Source: Neobacillus niacini (GTDB taxonomy: Bacteria; Bacillota; Bacilli; Bacillales; Cytobacillaceae). Taken from it: DNA of 64,000 nt. Within the stretch, counting starts at the first letter, position 1, and the number at the start of each line of letters is the position of its first letter. Under the pieces are notes generated by a model that was given only the letters and a program-made list of their open reading frames with translations, had not been told where the DNA came from and made no database searches. The translations under genes and the position numbers were made by a program. Positions 7,944 through 16,924 of the stretch are shown one piece after another. Location of the stretch: NCBI RefSeq assembly GCF_000759675.1, contig NZ_BAWM01000045.1, positions 1 through 64,000 on the forward strand, given 5' to 3'.

Positions 7944-9707
7944 TTATTTGGCTCCCTTCTTCGCTTTTGTATAGTCACGCTTACGCGGCTCGATTAAAGA
8001 AATGTCTACTTCCTCATAATAGAGCTCTGGCAAATTTGATACCGGATTATATTTAGCCATTGTTGTTTTTAACCATTCCTCATCATTACGATCAGCAAAT
8101 TCTGGTTTGTAGTGAGCACCACGGCTTTCATTCCGGTTATATGCTCCTTTTGTGATGACATGTGCTAAATTAATCATTCCCTCTAACTGGCGAACAAATG
8201 ACGTACTTGAGTTGCTCCATTTTGCAGTGTCTTCGATGTTAATATTTTTATAACGCTCAGTAAATTCCTGAAGTTTTTCATAGGTATATTTTAATTTCTT
8301 ATTTTCTCGCACAACGGTAACGTTCGCTGTCATTAACTCACCTAACTCCTTATGGAGCAGATATGCGTTTTCCGTTCCGTTCATCAATAAAATAGATTCG
8401 TATTTTCCAACGTCTTCTCTAACTTGTTTTTCAAAGATAGAGCTAGAAACTTGATCAGTCGTTTTTTGGAGTCCGTTTATATATTCTAGCGCTTTGGGAC
8501 CCGCTACCATCCCGCCGTATACTGCAGATAATAATGAATTAGCCCCTAGTCGGTTTGCACCATGCTGAGAGTAATCACATTCACCGGCAGCAAATAGTCC
8601 AGGAATATTCGTTTTCTGGTCAATATCCACCCATAGACCGCCCATCGAATAGTGTACACCAGGGAAAATTTTCATCGGAACCTTCCGTGGGTCATCACCC
8701 ATGAATTTCTCATAGATTTCCATTATTCCACCGAGTTTTATATCTAATTGTTTCGCGTCAATATGAGAGAGATCAAGATATACTTTGTTTTCCCCGTCGA
8801 TACCTAACTTCTGATTCACACATACATCGAATATCTCACGGGTTGCAATGTCACGCGGAACGAGGTTTCCATATGCGGGATACTTTTCTTCTAAAAAATA
8901 CCAAGGCTTCCCGTCCTTATATGTCCAAACCCTGCCTCCTTCACCACGAGCCGACTCACTCATGAGGCGGTTCTTATCATCTCCGGGAATCGCAGTAGGG
9001 TGAATTTGAATGAATTCTCCGTTTGCATATAAAGCACCTTGTTGATAGAGTCTAGCTGCTGCATATCCAGTATTTATTGTCGAATTTGTCGATTTTCCAA
9101 AGATGATTCCTAGTCCGCCACTTGCCATTATCACAGCATCAGCTGAAAATGCCTTCATTTCCATCGTCCGCAAATTTTGAGCAGTTATCCCACGGCAAAC
9201 ACCTTCATCATCTATGATTGAAGAAACGAATTCCCAGCCTTCATACTTTGTCACTAACCCTTGTACTTCAAAGCTGCGGACTTGTTCATCAAGTGCGTAA
9301 AGGAGCTGCTGTCCAGTTGTTGCCCCGGCAAATGCTGTTCGATGGTACTGTGTTCCCCCAAAACGGCGGAAATCTAATAAACCTTCCGGAGTTCGGTTAA
9401 ACATAACCCCCATACGGTCAAACATATGGATAATTTTCGGTGCTGCTTCACACATAGCTTTTACTTGAGGTTGGTTGGCCAGAAAATCCCCGCCATAAAC
9501 CGAATCATCAAAGTGCTCCCATGGAGAATCGTTTTCTCCTTTTGTATTTACCGCTCCATTGATGCCACCTTGTGCACAAACTGAATGGGATCGTTTAACC
9601 GGCACAACCGAAAATAAATCTACCTTTGTTCCTTTTTCTGCTATTTTAATAGCAGCCATTAACCCGGCCAAGCCGCCTCCTACAATTACAATATTACCTT
9701 TGCTCAT
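7944..9707 (-). CDS. sdhA: Succinate dehydrogenase/fumarate reductase flavoprotein subunit
   Basis: A 587-residue FAD subunit, the normal length for the Bacillus enzyme. It has the dinucleotide motif GGGLAGLMAAIKIAEKG (residues 10-26), His41 in RSHSVCAQGG as the expected covalent FAD site, and active-site segments HPTAIPGDD, RLMSESARGEGG and HYSMGGLWVD. It interconverts succinate and fumarate on the cytoplasmic face. The RBS GGGAGG is 8 nt before the ATG. It is the fourth gene of a five-gene operon. The aspartase two genes upstream would supply fumarate directly, which points to a fumarate-reductase role, though the sequence is also compatible with a second succinate dehydrogenase. Confidence 0.9.
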   Translation of the reverse strand: MSKGNIVIVGGGLAGLMAAIKIAEKGTKVDLFSVVPVKRSHSVCAQGGINGAVNTKGENDSPWEHFDDSVYGGDFLANQPQVKAMCEAAPKIIHMFDRMGVMFNRTPEGLLDFRRFGGTQYHRTAFAGATTGQQLLYALDEQVRSFEVQGLVTKYEGWEFVSSIIDDEGVCRGITAQNLRTMEMKAFSADAVIMASGGLGIIFGKSTNSTINTGYAAARLYQQGALYANGEFIQIHPTAIPGDDKNRLMSESARGEGGRVWTYKDGKPWYFLEEKYPAYGNLVPRDIATREIFDVCVNQKLGIDGENKVYLDLSHIDAKQLDIKLGGIMEIYEKFMGDDPRKVPMKIFPGVHYSMGGLWVDIDQKTNIPGLFAAGECDYSQHGANRLGANSLLSAVYGGMVAGPKALEYINGLQKTTDQVSSSIFEKQVREDVGKYESILLMNGTENAYLLHKELGELMTANVTVVRENKKLKYTYEKLQEFTERYKNINIEDTAKWSNSSTSFVRQLEGMINLAHVITKGAYNRNESRGAHYKPEFADRNDEEWLKTTMAKYNPVSNLPELYYEEVDISLIEPRKRDYTKAKKGAK

Positions 9708-9731
9708 TTGTCTGTCCTCCCTATCTAATGC

Positions 9732-10346
9732 TTAAGCAAATGCCAGGATTGCACGGATCCCGATAAAAGATAATGCGATAAATAATCCGAATGAAATGTA
9801 TTGTGTAACTTTTTGTGATTGCGGTGATACGGTGAATCCCCATGTAATCAGGAAAGTCCAAATACCATTTACAAAGTGATAAATACAGGATAGAATTCCA
9901 ATGATATAAAGTGATAACGAGATAACATTATCGACAATTCCGGCCATTAAATGATAATCTGCTTCTACTCCGCTAAACTCGACCTGAACTTTCGTTTCCC
10001 AAACATGCCAAATGATAAAAACAAAAGCAATTAAACCGGTCATTCTTTGTAAGAAAAATTTCCAATTTCGAAGATTACCATACCTTTTCACGTTGTTTTT
10101 GGATTGACGGGCAATAAAGATACCATAAATCCCATGGAACAAGAGAGGGATAAAGATGATAAACAGTTCTAGAAAATATTTAAAAGGCAGATTTACCATA
10201 AATCCAGCTGCTTTGTTATATGACTCGATTCCCCATGTAGCGGTGTAATTGACAAATAAATGGACCGTCATAAACACCCCAACTGGAATGATTCCTGACA
10301 GCGAATGCAGCTTACGGTAAAAATGCTGATGATTTCCACGCTCCAT
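9732..10346 (-). CDS. sdhC: Cytochrome b558 membrane anchor subunit (SdhC-like)
   Basis: A 204-residue protein with five membrane helices, like B. subtilis SdhC (about 202 residues). Candidate haem-ligand histidines are in RKLHSLSG, MTVHLFVN, LLFHGIYG, IWHVWETK and YHFVNG, consistent with two haems b. It anchors the SdhAB dimer and exchanges electrons with menaquinone. I used the ATG at 10346 rather than the upstream ATG because an AAGGAGG lies 11 nt before it and the protein then begins where B. subtilis SdhC begins. It follows aspA after a 76-bp gap that holds a GC-rich hairpin. Confidence 0.88.
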   Translation of the reverse strand: MERGNHQHFYRKLHSLSGIIPVGVFMTVHLFVNYTATWGIESYNKAAGFMVNLPFKYFLELFIIFIPLLFHGIYGIFIARQSKNNVKRYGNLRNWKFFLQRMTGLIAFVFIIWHVWETKVQVEFSGVEADYHLMAGIVDNVISLSLYIIGILSCIYHFVNGIWTFLITWGFTVSPQSQKVTQYISFGLFIALSFIGIRAILAFA

Positions 10347-10382
10347 ATGTTGAAAAACCTCCTTGTGATGCGATTTTAAACA

Positions 10383-10410
10383 GAGCGCCAAGTACCTAAG
10401 CTAGGCGCCC
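10383..10410 (-). other. GC-rich hairpin between aspA and sdhC
   Basis: An inverted repeat GGGCGCC/GGCGCTC with one G-U pair. On the minus strand no clear U-run follows, so it is more likely an mRNA processing or stabilising hairpin, or a partial attenuator, than a full terminator. Confidence 0.4.
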
Positions 10411-10422
10411 TGCAAATTATGA

Positions 10423-11883
10423 CTACACTAAAACTAATTCCTTGGCTTCTTGTTGCTGCTTTTTATTAAGTAATTCTTTACCAGCTATACCTGGATTGGT
10501 CATTTCAAATGGGTGTAATATCGTATCTAGTTCACTTACTGATAAGACACCTCTCTCTAGAACAATTTCTCTGACTGGTCTCTTAGATTCAATTGCCTCT
10601 CTTGCAATACTTGCTGCTGTTTCATAGCCAACGTGTGGGTTGATTGCTGTAATCACTCCGACACTATTATTTACGTAATCTTCCATTCTTTCTTTATTAG
10701 CAGTAATTCCGCTGATACAATGTTCACGGAATACTGTAAATACATTTGTCATAATCTTAATCGATTGCAATAGGTTATAAACAATCACCGGTTCCATTAC
10801 ATTTAATTCAAATTGACCTGCTTCTGAAGCCATACTAATTGTCAAGTCATTTCCAACTACTTGGAAGGCACTTTGATTTAATACTTCCGCCATTACAGGG
10901 TTTACCTTCCCTGGCATAATAGAGGATCCTGGTTGACGTGCAGGAAGATTTATTTCTCCTAATCCACAGCGTGGTCCAGAGGTCATCATCCGTATGTCGT
11001 TCGCTACCTTAGACATGTTTAACATACATATTTTAAGTGCAGCTGAAACTTCAATATAAGCGTCTGTATTCTGAGTTCCGTCCACAAGGTCTTCTGATCC
11101 CTTTATTGGATAACCTGTCAATTCCGCCAAGAACTGAACTGTTTTTTCAATATACTCCGGTTCTGCATTCAAGCCTGTTCCAACAGCCGTAGCCCCCATA
11201 TTAATCTCGTATAAATTTTCACGTGAGGCGCGAATTCGCTTGATATCTCTCCTTAATACCCTTGCGTAAGCTTCGAATTCTTGACTCAATAGAATAGGTA
11301 CGGCGTCCTGCAGGTGGGTTCGTCCCATTTTGATGATTCCATCAAATTCATTTGCTTTTTTCATAAATTCGAGATGAAGGTCTTCCATGACCCTTATTAG
11401 TTTTTCCAATGTCATTAGAGTTGAAAGATGAATTGCAGTTGGAAAAGCGTCATTGGTGGATTGTGCCATATTGACATGAGTGTTTGGGCTAATTACTTTA
11501 TAATTCCCTTTAATCTCCCCAATCATCTCGAGGGCACGGTTCGCTAGGACTTCATTTGTGTTCATGTTGATGGAAGTACCTGCCCCGCCTTGAATTGGGT
11601 CAACAATAAACTGGTCGTGCAGCTTTCCTTCAATTACTTCATTAGCTGCAGCCATAATTGCATTCGCTATACTCATATCCAATTGCCCTGTTTCTGTATT
11701 CGCATATGCTGATGCTTTTTTCACCATCGCCATAGCCCGGACCAACGCCTCATCAATTCGATATCCTGTGATTGGGAAATTCTCGACTGCTCGCATCGTT
11801 TGGACGCCATAATACGCATTAATTGGAACTTTTTTTTCACCAAGGAAGTCTTTTTCAATACGGAAATTATCTGAACAACTCAT
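10423..11883 (-). CDS. aspA: Aspartate ammonia-lyase
   Basis: A 486-residue aspartase of the fumarase/aspartase superfamily, converting L-aspartate to fumarate and ammonia. The superfamily signature GSSIMPGKVNP is present, as are the TNDAFPTAIHL and GRTHLQDAVPI active-site segments. SSIMPGKVNP is common to aspartases and class II fumarases; the N-terminus RIEKDFLGEKKVP and the TSINMN stretch favour aspartase. ATG 11883 is preceded by GGAG at 9 nt; two upstream in-frame starts overlap that RBS. It is the second gene of the dcu operon, 39 bp after the transporter, so aspartate import and deamination are coupled. The product fumarate is the substrate of the SdhCAB complex encoded next. Confidence 0.9.
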   Translation of the reverse strand: MSCSDNFRIEKDFLGEKKVPINAYYGVQTMRAVENFPITGYRIDEALVRAMAMVKKASAYANTETGQLDMSIANAIMAAANEVIEGKLHDQFIVDPIQGGAGTSINMNTNEVLANRALEMIGEIKGNYKVISPNTHVNMAQSTNDAFPTAIHLSTLMTLEKLIRVMEDLHLEFMKKANEFDGIIKMGRTHLQDAVPILLSQEFEAYARVLRRDIKRIRASRENLYEINMGATAVGTGLNAEPEYIEKTVQFLAELTGYPIKGSEDLVDGTQNTDAYIEVSAALKICMLNMSKVANDIRMMTSGPRCGLGEINLPARQPGSSIMPGKVNPVMAEVLNQSAFQVVGNDLTISMASEAGQFELNVMEPVIVYNLLQSIKIMTNVFTVFREHCISGITANKERMEDYVNNSVGVITAINPHVGYETAASIAREAIESKRPVREIVLERGVLSVSELDTILHPFEMTNPGIAGKELLNKKQQQEAKELVLV

Positions 11884-11922
11884 TCTGGTCATCTCCAAAT
11901 CAATTTTGTTTTTAAAAACTAG

Positions 11923-13236
11923 TTACAAAATAATTGTGCTTAGCAGGATACCAATTGTAACGGCCCCAACAGTAGCAATTAAACCTGGTACCATAAAGCT
12001 ATGGTTCAAAATATATTTACCTATTTTAGTTGTACCAGTGCGGTCAAAGTTTATTGCAGCGACAACTGTAGGATAGTTCGGAATGAAGAAGTATCCGTTA
12101 ACTGCCGGAAACATTGCGATCAGTAATGCTGGGTTAATACCTAGTGTTATACCAAGAGGCATTAAGGTACGAACTGTTGCGGCCTGACTATAAAGCAAGA
12201 TAGAAAGTGCGAATAGGGCAAGAGCAAACAACCATGGAGCTGCCGTTACTAAATCAGATATTGATCCTGATATTAATGCCATATTACCTTGGAAAAACGT
12301 ATCTCCCATCCAAGCAATACCAAAAATGGCAACAACCGCTGCAGCACCTGCTTTAAATACACTTCCTGATACAATTTCTTCAACGTTTGGTTTACAGAAA
12401 ATGATAATCAATGCTGCAATGGTGAGCATAACAATTTCAATGGCAGCTGGCATGGTCATCCGGGTAAGCACACCATCGATCGTCCAGGCAGGACGTAATT
12501 CCTCAAAGGATCCTAACAAAACAACGAGGACAGCTGCTAATAGGAAGAACACTACTGAAAGCTTTGATCCTTTATTAGCTTTGTACTCCTTTTTATCTTT
12601 TCTAATCGGAGCTAATCCTGCTTCCAAACGCTTCAAGTATTCAGGGTCCTCATTAAGCTCTTTCCCCATTTTGCTTGATACGAATGCTGCAATCATACAG
12701 GCAATAAAAGTAGACGGAATACAGATCATTAAAATATCAAGTAAATCAATCTTGAAATCCGTCAACAAGGCAAGAAGGGCAACAGTTGCTGCTGAAATGG
12801 GACTAGCTGTAATAGCCTGCTGCGAAGCAATTACTGCAATCGACATTGGTCTTTCAGGTCTAATCCCTGATTCACGTGATACTTCTGCAATCACCGGTAA
12901 AACGGAATAGGCAACGTGACCCGTACCAGCACAAAATGTAAATACGTACGTAACTATTGGAGCAATAAATGTGATCCACTTCGGATTTTTTCTTAAAGCC
13001 TTCTCAGCAATATGGACAAGATATTCCATCCCACCAGACGCTTGCAGGGCACCGGCTGCAGTAACAACGGCTAAAATCATTAGCATAACATCGATCGGAG
13101 CGGATGTAGGCTGCAATCCAAACACGAAAACGAGAATGGCTAAACCCACCCCACCCATTACCCCAAGTCCAACCCCACCTAGCCGGGCTCCAATGAAAAT
13201 ACATGCTAGTATTATTGCAAATTGAATCCAAAACAT
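11923..13236 (-). CDS. Anaerobic C4-dicarboxylate transporter, DcuA/DcuB family
   Basis: A 437-residue integral membrane protein with 10-12 helices. Family-typical stretches include GARLGGVGLGVMGG, the loop with TFCAGTGHVAYS, and IAVIASQQAITASPISAA. Dcu carriers exchange external aspartate, fumarate or malate for internal succinate in anaerobic bacteria, which fits the aspA-sdhCAB genes that follow. ATG 13236 has GGAGGT 7 nt upstream; an earlier in-frame ATG is part of the RBS. It is the first gene of the operon. The 361-bp upstream region shared with the divergent sensor kinase holds an Fnr-like palindrome and a direct repeat. Confidence 0.88.
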   Translation of the reverse strand: MFWIQFAIILACIFIGARLGGVGLGVMGGVGLAILVFVFGLQPTSAPIDVMLMILAVVTAAGALQASGGMEYLVHIAEKALRKNPKWITFIAPIVTYVFTFCAGTGHVAYSVLPVIAEVSRESGIRPERPMSIAVIASQQAITASPISAATVALLALLTDFKIDLLDILMICIPSTFIACMIAAFVSSKMGKELNEDPEYLKRLEAGLAPIRKDKKEYKANKGSKLSVVFFLLAAVLVVLLGSFEELRPAWTIDGVLTRMTMPAAIEIVMLTIAALIIIFCKPNVEEIVSGSVFKAGAAAVVAIFGIAWMGDTFFQGNMALISGSISDLVTAAPWLFALALFALSILLYSQAATVRTLMPLGITLGINPALLIAMFPAVNGYFFIPNYPTVVAAINFDRTGTTKIGKYILNHSFMVPGLIATVGAVTIGILLSTIIL

Positions 13237-13329
13237 GTCGATTACCTCCATACGGTAAAATGATTTTTCTCAAAAAGCCTAAAAAAATAACCTATAAATT
13301 CTCTCACCAACTTTCGTTCAAGGAAAAAT

Positions 13330-13345
13330 TGTGAAGTTATTCACA
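13330..13345. promoter_or_regulatory. Candidate Fnr binding site upstream of dcu
   Basis: The sequence TGTGAAGTTATTCACA matches the Bacillus Fnr/CRP-type consensus TGTGA-N6-TCACA on both half-sites. It lies about 94 bp upstream of the dcu ATG. A possible minus-strand -10 (TTTATA, 13293-13298) is about 42 bp from its centre, somewhat longer than the classic activator spacing, so the exact promoter is uncertain. Confidence 0.65.
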
Positions 13346-13470
13346 AATTGTTTCGCATTTTTTGAAATCCGCCTCATCTGCGTGTTTTAAATAGAATATA
13401 ATTGCCTAGCGAGCAGGAATAGCAATATCTTCATTACTCCCTCTGCTCATATTGAGCATAACGATAGCCC

Positions 13471-13493
13471 TACTAAAAACTACTAAAAACTAC
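13471..13493. promoter_or_regulatory. Ten-bp-period direct repeat, candidate GlnL-type operator
   Basis: Two exact copies of TACTAAAAAC followed by TAC and a weaker third unit (TACAAAAGCG). On the dcu strand it reads as TTTTTA-N4-TTTTTA. From memory of B. subtilis, GlnL recognises TTTTGT-N4-TTTTGT, with the same period. It lies midway between dcu and the sensor/regulator genes, so it is a plausible regulator target. Confidence 0.5.
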
Positions 13494-13597
13494 AAAAGCG
13501 GATAGAAACTTAATAAATTTGACACTTTTTATAAGAAATTTCTCTGCAAAAACGTTTAAGATGTATGTGACCGAGTAGACTTTTTGGAAGTGATAAC

Positions 13598-14860
13598 TTG
13601 AACGAGAAACTATTAGCCTTTTTATTCATTATTATCGCTGTTCCAATTGCTGGAGAATTAAAGTTCTATCCAATTGATGGTGATATTAGAGTTAGTTTAG
13701 GGACGCCACTTTTTTTCTTTATCTTATTATGGTTACGAAAAATTCATCCTATCCCAGCGGGAATTGTTGCTGGGTCAGCAGTTGTCCTTTTTCGTATGTT
13801 CCTGTACAGTATTCAAACTGATTCCCTACAGCTAGTAGAGGCATTTTTTCTCCATATCCCTGTTTTTTTCTATTATTTTGTATATGCTTCACTATTCTAC
13901 ATCTTTAAAATCTATACATTTTATGAAAGGCCCTTCTTTATTGGTTTGATGGGTGTAGTGACGGAAGTAATTGCAAGTATGGTTGAAATTACAATTCGCG
14001 CCTTTACTTCTCATATACCTATTGCTCTATCGACCTTTTTAGTGATTGGTGGAATTGCTATCATCCGTAGTTTCTTCGTCCTCGGCTTTTTCAATATTCT
14101 CATCTTAAGGGAAACAAAACTTGCTGAAGGGCAACAGCGACAAAGAAATGAAGAAATATTATTATTGATTTCTAATTTATATGTAGAAATGATTCAGCTG
14201 AAGAAATCAGCGAAGAATGCAGAAGAATTGACTAGTACTTGTTACGTACTATACCGGGATTTAAAAGCTGCCCAAAATAATAAGGAAGCAAAAGCTGCCC
14301 TCAAGATTGCTGGGCAAATGCATGAAATTAAAAAGGATCATCAGCGTATTTATGCCGGCTTATCAAAGTTAATGGTTAAGGAAAATTTAAATGAATTTAT
14401 GAATATAAATGATATTATTACCATTATTATTTCAGCCAATAAAAGCTACGGTGAAATGTTGGAAAAATCAATTGAATATCAGGTACATATTTCGGGTAAT
14501 CACCAACTTTACAACACATTTATACTCTTTTCACTAGTCAATAACCTTGTAGCAAATTCAGTTGAAGCTATTATTAAACAAGGACAGATCAAGCTTACGG
14601 TCTCAAAAGCTGGGGATACGGTCGAAATTATTGTTAGTGATAACGGTTCGGGAATCTCCAATAAGAACAAACCGTTTATTTTCGAACCAGGTTTTACCAC
14701 AAAATTTGATGACACAGGCAACCCCTCCAATGGAATTGGTTTATCACATATAAAAAATGTGATTGAAACGATTGGCGGTGAGATGGAACTGCTAGAAACA
14801 ACAGGGGAAACCATTTTCGGAATTCAGCTTCCAGAAGCAAGCTTAACAGAGAGAGGATGA
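13598..14860 (+). CDS. Membrane sensor histidine kinase, GlnK/YcbA-like
   Basis: A 420-residue sensor. The first 180 residues hold about six membrane helices with short loops, so the signal is probably sensed in the membrane. A coiled segment with a candidate phospho-acceptor His (KKDHQRIYAG) follows. The C-terminal ATPase domain has the N box NLVANSVEAI, the G1 box SDNGSGIS and the G2-like NGIGLSHI. The architecture fits the GlnK (YcbA) / DcuS-CitA-like group. It begins with TTG, preceded by GGAAGTG at about 6 nt. It overlaps the response regulator gene and is divergent from the dcu-aspA-sdhCAB operon, its likely target. The ligand (glutamine, aspartate or a C4-dicarboxylate) is not known. 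Confidence 0.82.
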   Translation: MNEKLLAFLFIIIAVPIAGELKFYPIDGDIRVSLGTPLFFFILLWLRKIHPIPAGIVAGSAVVLFRMFLYSIQTDSLQLVEAFFLHIPVFFYYFVYASLFYIFKIYTFYERPFFIGLMGVVTEVIASMVEITIRAFTSHIPIALSTFLVIGGIAIIRSFFVLGFFNILILRETKLAEGQQRQRNEEILLLISNLYVEMIQLKKSAKNAEELTSTCYVLYRDLKAAQNNKEAKAALKIAGQMHEIKKDHQRIYAGLSKLMVKENLNEFMNINDIITIIISANKSYGEMLEKSIEYQVHISGNHQLYNTFILFSLVNNLVANSVEAIIKQGQIKLTVSKAGDTVEIIVSDNGSGISNKNKPFIFEPGFTTKFDDTGNPSNGIGLSHIKNVIETIGGEMELLETTGETIFGIQLPEASLTERG

Positions 14861-14865
14861 AGGCT

Positions 14866-15777
14866 TTGAAATTCTTTATAGTTGATGATTCCGCGACAAT
14901 TAGGGTAATGCTTTCCAACATTATTGAAGAAGAATGCCTAGGGACAATCGTTGGAGAAGTGGAAGATGGTTCAGAGGTCTACTCGGATATTCTATCCAAT
15001 CAAGGTGTCGATATTCTACTCATCGATCTACTCATGCCAAACCGCGATGGAATTGAAACTGTTAGGGAAATTTCTCCCTTCTTCCAGGGAAAAATTATTA
15101 TGATTTCTCAGGTGGAAACAAAGGATATGATTGGTGAAGCCTATGAACTTGGGGTTGACCACTATATAACAAAGCCGATAAATCGTCTCGAAGTGGTAAA
15201 TATTCTAAAAAAAGTATCCGAACATCTACGAATGGAAAGATCGCTTAGTGACATTCAAAAATCATTAAGCTTTTTAAGTGACGGACAAACACATAAACCT
15301 AAAAATGATTTCCGCACTCATCAAAATCGGATTATCAACTCAGGAAAGAATATCCTCTTAGAGCTTGGAATAATTGGCGAGAGTGGAAATAAGGACTTAC
15401 TAGACATTTTAGCAATATTAGAAAAATTGGAGAAGGATGGAATCCGAGAAACCCCGCCATTAAAGGAATTGTATGAAAAAGTGATTGAAAAAAGGCATGG
15501 GTCATCTGTTTCACCAAAAATAGTTAAAAAAGAAATAAAAGCAGGTGAGCAGCGTATCCGTCGAGCAATCCATCAAGCATTAGAACACATCGCCTCACTT
15601 GGATTAACAGACTATACCAATCCCAAATTTGAAAATTACTCATCCAGTTTCTTCGACTACAGCCAAGTCCGAATAAAAATGCTGGAATTAGAAGGTAAAA
15701 AACACGACGAGAATTATCACAGCCGCATCAATATAAAAAAATTTATCCAAGCCTTATACATGGAAGCAAATGGATGA
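14866..15777 (+). CDS. Response regulator, GlnL/YcbB-like
   Basis: A 303-residue regulator. The receiver domain (about 1-120) has the acidic pair in FIVDDS, the phospho-acceptor Asp in ILLIDLLMP, and the conserved Lys in YITKPI. The C-terminal part fits the YcbB-type DNA-binding domain of B. subtilis GlnL, which is not OmpR or NarL type. An ATG at 14857 overlaps the kinase stop, but the RBS GAGAGG (14851-14856) abuts it. TTG 14866, 9 nt away, gives the usual start MKFFIVDD and is preferred. Two-gene operon with the sensor. Confidence 0.8.
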   Translation: MKFFIVDDSATIRVMLSNIIEEECLGTIVGEVEDGSEVYSDILSNQGVDILLIDLLMPNRDGIETVREISPFFQGKIIMISQVETKDMIGEAYELGVDHYITKPINRLEVVNILKKVSEHLRMERSLSDIQKSLSFLSDGQTHKPKNDFRTHQNRIINSGKNILLELGIIGESGNKDLLDILAILEKLEKDGIRETPPLKELYEKVIEKRHGSSVSPKIVKKEIKAGEQRIRRAIHQALEHIASLGLTDYTNPKFENYSSSFFDYSQVRIKMLELEGKKHDENYHSRINIKKFIQALYMEANG

Positions 15778-16132
15778 AATTTTGACTGAAATGGGACCTA
15801 TCTTTCTTTAAACTAATAGAAGGGCAGGTCCATTTATGTAGAATTAATATTAGTGTTGAAGGAAATCTATAATTTTACATACTCTCATATGCCAAACAAG
15901 CTTGGATTATTTTTTGCTTTCTTTTCCACTGATACTACTCCTTTACATTGAAAGTCCCATTGAGTTACCATTTCCTTCACGCGAAATGTATCATTTTAAC
16001 ACCCAAGTATTAGAAATTTATTAATTTATGCAAAAAAAATAGACAGCAATGAGGATGTCTCATGACTGTCTGTAAATAAAGGGCAAATACCTTAGTGAAC
16101 AAGGTATCTCTCAATTGTAAAAAAGCAAGCGA
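15778..16132. other. Intergenic region between glnL-like and aroD genes
   Basis: 355 bp. It holds a weak GGACCT/AGGTCC hairpin just past the response regulator (15793-15832) and a clear minus-strand terminator (listed separately). A 28-codon minus-strand frame (15885-15971) was seen but lacks a spaced RBS. Nothing else is recognisable. Confidence 0.5.
16031..16071 (-). terminator. Terminator of the aroK-aroD operon
   Basis: Arms AGACAG/CTGTCT and ATGAG/CTCAT form a stem that on the minus strand is followed by ATTTTTTTTG. It lies about 60 bp past the aroD stop. Confidence 0.75.
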
Positions 16133-16897
16133 TTATAAGTTCCTATTAATTACTGATAAAATGTTACGTAACTCGGTGACAGGTACCTGTCCAGGAGCAG
16201 AGGCTTTCTTGGCAGCACCAAATGTCAATGCAGATCCAAATACCTCTCCTGCTAAACGGCTAATCACTCCCATACCCGCCATTGACATGGTGATAATCGG
16301 TCTATCAGCGTATTGATCGTTCATAGTATTAGTTGCATCTAATAACGTCAAAACATCAGCCGTGCTATTTGGCATGACGGCAATTTTAGGCAGATCGCCA
16401 CCCAATTCTTGAGCCTTACGTAAACGAGATACAATCTCTTCCTTTTCCGGTGTTTTGTCAAAATCATGATTCGAAATAATGACATACACATTGTGACTAT
16501 GTGCCGCAGAAATGAGCGATCTTATCTCTTCATCATCATTAAATAGTTCAACATCAACAATGTCAATCTGGCCACTCTCCGCTATCACCTTATTTAATTC
16601 AAAGTAGTATGCCGTGCTGACTTCCTTTTCACCGCCTTCTTTTGCACTACGGAATGTAAAAACCAGCGGTGTATTATCTAGGATGGAACGTATTGCACTC
16701 AATGCTTCTATTACTTTATCCAAATCCTCCACATGCTCAAAAAAATCAACCCGCCACTCTACAACATCTAAGTCGACAGTTTTAAGCAATGATGCTTCTT
16801 CTATTAATTCTGTTATTGTTTCCCCAACCATTGGAACACATATTTTAGGTGCGCCTTCTCCTATTGTTAATCCTCTAACCTTAACCGTTTTTTTCAT
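16133..16897 (-). CDS. aroD: Type I 3-dehydroquinate dehydratase
   Basis: A 254-residue class I (Schiff-base) dehydroquinase, converting 3-dehydroquinate to 3-dehydroshikimate. The catalytic His is in ISNHDFDKTP and the Schiff-base Lys in LPKIAVMPNS. The EWRVDFFEH and ITMSMAGMGVISRLAG segments are typical. ATG 16897 follows GGAGGG at about 6 nt; an earlier in-frame GTG lies inside the RBS. It is downstream of a shikimate kinase gene with a 27-bp gap, so two non-consecutive shikimate steps share an operon. Confidence 0.9.
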   Translation of the reverse strand: MKKTVKVRGLTIGEGAPKICVPMVGETITELIEEASLLKTVDLDVVEWRVDFFEHVEDLDKVIEALSAIRSILDNTPLVFTFRSAKEGGEKEVSTAYYFELNKVIAESGQIDIVDVELFNDDEEIRSLISAAHSHNVYVIISNHDFDKTPEKEEIVSRLRKAQELGGDLPKIAVMPNSTADVLTLLDATNTMNDQYADRPIITMSMAGMGVISRLAGEVFGSALTFGAAKKASAPGQVPVTELRNILSVINRNL

Positions 16898-16924
16898 CTT
16901 CTCCCTCCACTCCACTGGACCCTT

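Noticed and set aside
12326..12910. 194-codon plus-strand frame inside dcu
   Set aside because: It is antisense to a well-supported transporter gene; its length reflects the codon bias of the real gene.
15885..15971. 28-codon minus-strand frame in the gap before aroD
   Set aside because: AAGGAA directly abuts the ATG without spacing, and no homology is recognised.
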